43,153 nt of DNA. Origin: Chitinophagaceae bacterium UBA4407 (GTDB lineage: Bacteria > Bacteroidota > Bacteroidia > Chitinophagales > Chitinophagaceae). The stretch spans positions 1-43,153 of the forward strand of contig DGQT01000059.1 in the NCBI GenBank assembly GCA_002390845.1, in the 5' to 3' direction. Shown here in pieces: positions 39,224 to 43,153 of this stretch (position 1 is the first letter of the stretch; each line of letters starts with the position of its first letter). The notes beneath the pieces were generated by a model. It worked only from the letters and a program-made list of their open reading frames with translations. It ran no database searches and was not told where the DNA came from. Made by a program: the position numbers and the translations under genes.

Positions 39224-40507
39224 TTATTTCTTACGTAGTTGAGCTGGTAAATCAATTACACAACGGAAACCGATATATGATTTAGCGGTATCCTGATATT
39301 CATATTGACGGGTACTTGTTTGCAGGAAATAACCAACATCTTTCCAACTTCCCCCACGCACTACCTTACGCTTCATTCGCGGAGGATCAGAATCCAAAGC
39401 ATCCCATCTAATATCAGGGTTCATATCATGAACAAAGTTGTAAGCGCTTTCGTAAAAAAGAGAAGATGTCCATTCTGAAACGTTTCCAGCCATATTATAC
39501 AAATTAAAATCATTGGGCCAATAGGCATCTGCCCTAACGGTATAAAAACCTCCGTCCTCTACATAATTGCCCCTGCCCGGTTTAAAGTTTGCAAGCAGGC
39601 ATCCTTTTTTATTACGAAGATAATAGTTACCCCAGGGAAACATGGACTGGCTTCGTCCTCCACGGGCTGCATATTCCCATTCTGCCTCTGTTGGCAATCT
39701 AAAATCACTTTCAGGGGCTTTTTTGCTTTTCAATAAAAATGAATTCAGTTTATGTGTTCTCCAATAACAAAACGCTACTGCTTGTTTCCAGTTTACGCCC
39801 ACCACAGGATAGTTACCAAAAGATGGATGTGAGAAATAACGCTTAGTCTGCGGTTCATTATAGGAATATGAAAAATCCCTCATCCAAACCAATGTATCTG
39901 GGTATACCTGCTGATTATACCTGTGAATAAAATCTTTACGTGGCCTTCCTTTATTTTCAATTTTTGCAGCTTCCTTTAAGTCAAAATACTGTACATTATA
40001 TACAAGTTTATCCGGATCAATTTCCATTTTTCCGTAGAGGCGGTTATCAGGTGTCAGCATCAAGGGGCTTAATTTTTCCAATGTTCCTTTATCACCCCAT
40101 TTTATTGCAGCCGTCTTTTTCCAATCCACAGCAGTATCGGCATCGCCTACCTGCTTAAAATATCCTAATTGTATTGCTGACAAAGAATCTTTTGTCCATT
40201 TTACAAATTCCCTGTATTGATTATTGGTAATCTCAGTAGCATCCATCCAAAAGCCGCTGATGGATACCTCCCTGTTACGGGCAGTAAAATTATAGTTTAC
40301 ATCTTCATCACTTGGCCCCATATGAAATGTTCCGGGTGGTATATACACCATACCAAAAGGTTTACCCATACTGCCTCGGGAATCCGGTGCAACTCCATGC
40401 AATTGCCCGTCATTGGGCGTTCCTTTCGTTTTGCCGCCTTTAGAACAACCTACTGATCCTAATATAAAAACAGTAAGTGCTGATATTGTTAAGAACCGGA
40501 TTTTCAT
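39224..40507 (-). CDS. gldK: Gliding motility / T9SS lipoprotein GldK
   Basis: A 427 aa outer-membrane lipoprotein with a signal ending LGSVGC (lipidated Cys21). The body is a formylglycine-generating-enzyme/SUMF1-like fold: GMVYIPPGTFHMGPSDEDVN, ISGFWMDATEITNNQYREFV, VVGVNWKQAVAFCYWRTHKL, FRLPTEAEWEYAARGGRSQS, NMAGNVSEWTSSLFYE and KVVRGGSWKDVGYFLQTSTR. In T9SS this fold is structural: GldK forms the ring with GldN. First gene of the operon, with a good promoter at 40535-40564. Confidence 0.96.
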   Translation of the reverse strand: MKIRFLTISALTVFILGSVGCSKGGKTKGTPNDGQLHGVAPDSRGSMGKPFGMVYIPPGTFHMGPSDEDVNYNFTARNREVSISGFWMDATEITNNQYREFVKWTKDSLSAIQLGYFKQVGDADTAVDWKKTAAIKWGDKGTLEKLSPLMLTPDNRLYGKMEIDPDKLVYNVQYFDLKEAAKIENKGRPRKDFIHRYNQQVYPDTLVWMRDFSYSYNEPQTKRYFSHPSFGNYPVVGVNWKQAVAFCYWRTHKLNSFLLKSKKAPESDFRLPTEAEWEYAARGGRSQSMFPWGNYYLRNKKGCLLANFKPGRGNYVEDGGFYTVRADAYWPNDFNLYNMAGNVSEWTSSLFYESAYNFVHDMNPDIRWDALDSDPPRMKRKVVRGGSWKDVGYFLQTSTRQYEYQDTAKSYIGFRCVIDLPAQLRKK

Positions 40508-40534
40508 TTATAAATTGATTATTTGGTAGTTGAG

Positions 40535-40564
40535 CAAATGTAATGATTAAATTAAACCAGCCAA
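40535..40564 (-). promoter_or_regulatory. Promoter for gldKLMN (TTGG / TACATTTG)
   Basis: On the minus strand TTGG (40564-40561) is followed after 18 bp by TACATTTG (40542-40535), matching the Bacteroidota TTTG / TAnnTTTG pattern at the preferred spacing. The -7 box lies 27 nt upstream of the gldK ATG at 40507. This is the best complete promoter match in the window. Confidence 0.6.
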
Positions 40565-40600
40565 TTTTTCGGATGCATTTCAAAAAAGCATAAACATTAT

Positions 40601-40690
40601 CTTTTTTTAAACCAGCAGCAGCGCCCTGTGGCATCATCGTTGCGTCGCATTACGTTCATCGCTTGTACTGCTATTAAACTTTTACCAAAG
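40601..40690 (+). repeat. Left half-unit with a split core
   Basis: CTTTTTTTAAACCAGCAGCA then CGTTGCGTCGCATTACGTTC and ATCGCTTGTACTGCTATTAA. About 10 extra bases separate TGCGTCGCA from CTTGTAC. The rest of the 300 bp gap 40508-40807 holds the gldK promoter and an AT-rich tract downstream of the DUF255 gene. Confidence 0.65.
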
Positions 40691-40807
40691 CGAAAATTTT
40701 AAATATCCCCGATTTTTAAAACTCCTGTCTCATTTTCATTCTTCGGTCTAACTAAAATCTCGTTGTAACATATATTAACGATAATCGTTTTATGTTATTG
40801 TATTGTT

Positions 40808-42868
40808 TTAATTTTTCAGTAACAATACTAAATCTTCAGCCGAAGTTACCGGCCTGGCACAAGCATAATTCCTGCACAAATAAATAAATGTTTCCACAGA
40901 ATCAGTAAATTTTCCCTCCAATAAAGGAAACCCCAAAACCTCCTTTGCCGATGACTGAATCAATTTAGCAGGTATGTACAATTTATTAAGCTTTTTCAAT
41001 AAAGTATTGGATTCAACGCCAACAATTGCAATTTCATTGATCCCCATCACAAAGGTTTGCAGTTGCAAAGCCCAAATACCAAATGATGTTGGATACCTTA
41101 CTATTGCCATACCTAAAGATTCGATCATCTCAATGGCTTTTGATTCCCATAACCGAATATCAAATACGATAGATAAGTATATCAGGTTTTGTACCATTAC
41201 AGCATTACCCGAAGGAACTGCACCATCATAAACTTCTTTTTTACGAACAATTACATCTGTTTGCGTATTGGCTGTAAACCAGAAAAAAGCAGATTCCTTG
41301 TCTGCAAAATCTTCAATAACCTTCTCGGTAATTTTTTTTGCAGCTAACAGGTAGCCGCTGTTACCCGTTACCTCCTGTAAATGAATATATGCCTGTATCA
41401 GGTAAGCACAATCATCCAGAAAAGCCGGATACTTTGCCTGTCCGGCTTTCCACGTATGCCGCCAACTCCCATCCTGCTGAGCTAAATTATGTTCAAGGAA
41501 TATAACATTTTGCTCTGCCATTTGCAGATACTCCTCTTCGGTTGTAGCAGCGTAAGCTTTACAAAGTGCTGTTATCATTAAGGCATTCCAACTCAGCAAA
41601 ATTTTATCGTCTAACAACGGTCTTATCCTTTTTTTTCTTTCGTGCAATAGCTTTTGCCTGCCGGCAGTCAAGGTTTCTTCTAAAATTTCTTCTTTAACTT
41701 CAAGTTTCTGTGCCCAGTCTTTTATCGTTTGCGGCAACCACAAAATATTGGTATGCTCCCAGTTGCCGCCTTTTTTAATATCGTATACACTGCAAAAAAT
41801 ATCGGCATCTTTACCCAACAATTCGTCAATCTGGTCTTTACTCCAAACATAATATTTACCTTCAACTCCTTCGCTATCGGCATCAAGTGCGCTGTAAAAA
41901 CCGCCTTCCGGCGATAACAATTCTTCTTTTACAAACTCTACCGTCTCTTTAATTACCGTCGCATAAGATTTATTTCCAGTTAGCTGGTATGCTTCCGAAA
42001 GAACACTTATTAATAGTGCATTATCATAAAGCATCTTTTCAAAATGAGGTGCCAGCCATTTTTCATCGGTGCTGTACCGGGCAAACCCACCGCCAAGCTG
42101 ATCATAAATACCGCCCTGTATCATTTTATCCAGGCTTAATAAAGCCTGTGTTAACGAGGCTTCTCTTTTATTAAAATGATAATCCCTCAACAAATATTGT
42201 ATGGCAAAAGTTTGAGGGAATTTAGGCGCCCTCCCAAAACCACCCCATTTTGTATCGACAGACTTCAATATATTTTGGGCAATCGTTTCCAGGTTTTCTT
42301 TTGAAAAAAGAGTGTCTTTCTTTACCTCGCCGGGTTTTGCCAAACCAAATGAATTGGCATTATTAATATGCTCTATAAGGTTTTCAGCCTGCGCTTCTAT
42401 TTCACTCTTTCTTTCTGTATATGCCTTATGAACAGCATGCAACGTATCGGGCCAACTCATCCTGTTGTATGCAGTTACCGGCGGAAAATACGTGCCGCCG
42501 TAAAAGGGTTTTCTTTCAGGTGTTAAAAAAACATTCAATGGCCAGCCACCGCTTCCCGAAATTGCCTGAACCGCATCCATATAAATATGATCCAAATCTG
42601 GCCGCTCTTCCCGGTCGATCTTTATATTTATAAAATAACGGTTCATAATTTCAGCAGTAGCCTCATTCTCAAAACTTTCCTTTTCCATAACATGGCACCA
42701 ATGGCAGGCCGAGTAACCAATGCTCACCAGTATGGGTTTATCTTCTGCTTTGGCCCGTTGTAAAGCCTCATCGCCCCAGGCATACCAGTCAACCGGGTTG
42801 TGTGCATGCTGCAACAAATACGGGCTGGTTTCAGAGGCCAAACGGTTTGTAAATTTTGCTGAACTCAT
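40808..42868 (-). CDS. Thioredoxin-like DUF255 protein (YyaL/SSP411 family), 686 aa
   Basis: The N-terminal thioredoxin-like domain is characteristic: LASETSPYLLQHAHNPVDWY, then SIGYSACHWCHVMEKESFEN with Cys55 and Cys58, and NVFLTPERKPFYGGTYFPP. From about residue 200 a six-hairpin (alpha/alpha) toroid-like domain follows (GGIYDQLGGGFARYSTDEKW, GFYSALDADSEGVEGKYYVW), as in N-acylglucosamine epimerase-like folds. Length matches the family. Biochemical role is not established; redox or sugar-related functions have been proposed. The start at 42868 is the first Met before the conserved NRLA segment. Confidence 0.92.
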   Translation of the reverse strand: MSSAKFTNRLASETSPYLLQHAHNPVDWYAWGDEALQRAKAEDKPILVSIGYSACHWCHVMEKESFENEATAEIMNRYFINIKIDREERPDLDHIYMDAVQAISGSGGWPLNVFLTPERKPFYGGTYFPPVTAYNRMSWPDTLHAVHKAYTERKSEIEAQAENLIEHINNANSFGLAKPGEVKKDTLFSKENLETIAQNILKSVDTKWGGFGRAPKFPQTFAIQYLLRDYHFNKREASLTQALLSLDKMIQGGIYDQLGGGFARYSTDEKWLAPHFEKMLYDNALLISVLSEAYQLTGNKSYATVIKETVEFVKEELLSPEGGFYSALDADSEGVEGKYYVWSKDQIDELLGKDADIFCSVYDIKKGGNWEHTNILWLPQTIKDWAQKLEVKEEILEETLTAGRQKLLHERKKRIRPLLDDKILLSWNALMITALCKAYAATTEEEYLQMAEQNVIFLEHNLAQQDGSWRHTWKAGQAKYPAFLDDCAYLIQAYIHLQEVTGNSGYLLAAKKITEKVIEDFADKESAFFWFTANTQTDVIVRKKEVYDGAVPSGNAVMVQNLIYLSIVFDIRLWESKAIEMIESLGMAIVRYPTSFGIWALQLQTFVMGINEIAIVGVESNTLLKKLNKLYIPAKLIQSSAKEVLGFPLLEGKFTDSVETFIYLCRNYACARPVTSAEDLVLLLKN

Positions 42869-42902
42869 TTATACAAATATGTTGTAATTATTTTTAAAAG
42901 AA

Positions 42903-43153
42903 ATTTTTGTGGCCAGCTTAGGTTTTATATGGCATCGCCTGTTGCCACGCTCGGTTAACAGTTCCTCTTTCATAGCATCAATAAAAAAGCGTGGCATTCC
43001 GAAAGCTTTCGGAACCCGACGAGGAGCGTAGCGACGGAACTCGGGGTCACTCACTCGTACGTTCGGAACTGTGGGCGACAGTCGACAGAAGCATCAAACC
43101 TACAAGTGTGCGATACCGAAACAAGTTCGGTACAGGCTGCCACGCTTCGCTTA
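42903..43153. repeat. Complete module-bearing inverted-pair element, running to the window end
   Basis: Left arm: ATTTTTGTGGCCAGCTTAGG, then TTGCCACGCTCGGTTAACAG, GCGTGGCATT, a hairpin CCGAAAGCTTTCGG (42998-43011), a second hairpin bounded by CCCGACGAGG and AACTCGGG, and TCACTCACTCGTACGTTCGG. Right arm: CCTACAAGTGTGCGA, a hairpin TACCGAA/TTCGGTA (43114-43132), and GGCTGCCACGC. Its outer right end lies beyond the window. It occupies the whole region after the DUF255 gene. Confidence 0.7.

Noticed and set aside
1..43153. CRISPR array made of the recurring GCGTCGCAC motif
   Set aside because: Copies are kilobases apart, in both orientations and in separate gaps, without regular short spacers or cas genes.

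Overview
The window reads as chromosome of a Bacteroidota bacterium, most likely near the Chitinophagaceae. Evidence: a complete gldKLMN set (type IX secretion/gliding motor), a giant secreted protein with a type B T9SS sorting domain, DUF6807 and DUF5107 sugar-related proteins, an atpB-atpE-atpF-atpH-atpA cluster whose a subunit has a long N-terminal extension, and promoter -7 boxes of the Bacteroidota TAnnTTTG type. No rRNA, tRNA, CRISPR array, prophage, integrase or transposase gene was seen.

Layout. 0-3.5 kb: two small unknown proteins, then divergent mrp (Fe-S carrier ATPase) and a carboxypeptidase-regulatory-domain protein. 3.5-4.3 kb: a gene-free 850 bp region holding repeat units and an unusual pair of facing folded elements. 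4.3-5.2 kb: 3-hydroxybutyryl-CoA dehydrogenase. 5.4-13.7 kb: carbohydrate-related cluster (clan GH-D-like glycosidase, Tat-exported Gfo/Idh/MocA oxidoreductase, DUF6807 protein, DUF5107/TPR protein). 14.1-17.6 kb: T9SS cargo with six tandem Ig-like repeats. 17.7-24.2 kb: PLP enzyme, TolC-adaptor pair, ABC exporter. 24.3-28.8 kb: ATP synthase F0 plus delta and alpha; the gamma gene does not follow. 29-35.2 kb: pseudouridine synthase, ECF sigma factor with a membrane-anchored partner, lipoprotein, uvrC. 35.7-40.5 kb: gldKLMN on the minus strand. 40.8-42.9 kb: DUF255 thioredoxin-like protein.

The striking feature is the intergenic DNA. Nearly every larger gap carries one or two copies of a half-unit of about 60-85 bp with the core TTGCGTCGCACTCTTGTAC and a T-run at its outer end. 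Half-units often face each other as inverted pairs of 220-270 bp (7607-7878, 13841-14083, 18893-19111, 22063-22281, 35367-35605, 42903-window end) around variable centres. The centres hold smaller nested palindromes, and in some copies different hairpins occupy the same slot inside the core. About 26 half-units, some degenerate, occur in 43 kb, and none interrupts a real gene.

The strongest single novelty candidate is 3680-4082. Two arms of about 136 nt in opposite orientation each fold into the same five-stem architecture. The stems differ in sequence between the arms but pairing is kept, while the unpaired linkers are conserved. That is the pattern expected of a selected RNA or single-stranded DNA structure. 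All calls come from reading the sequence; no database search or folding program was run.
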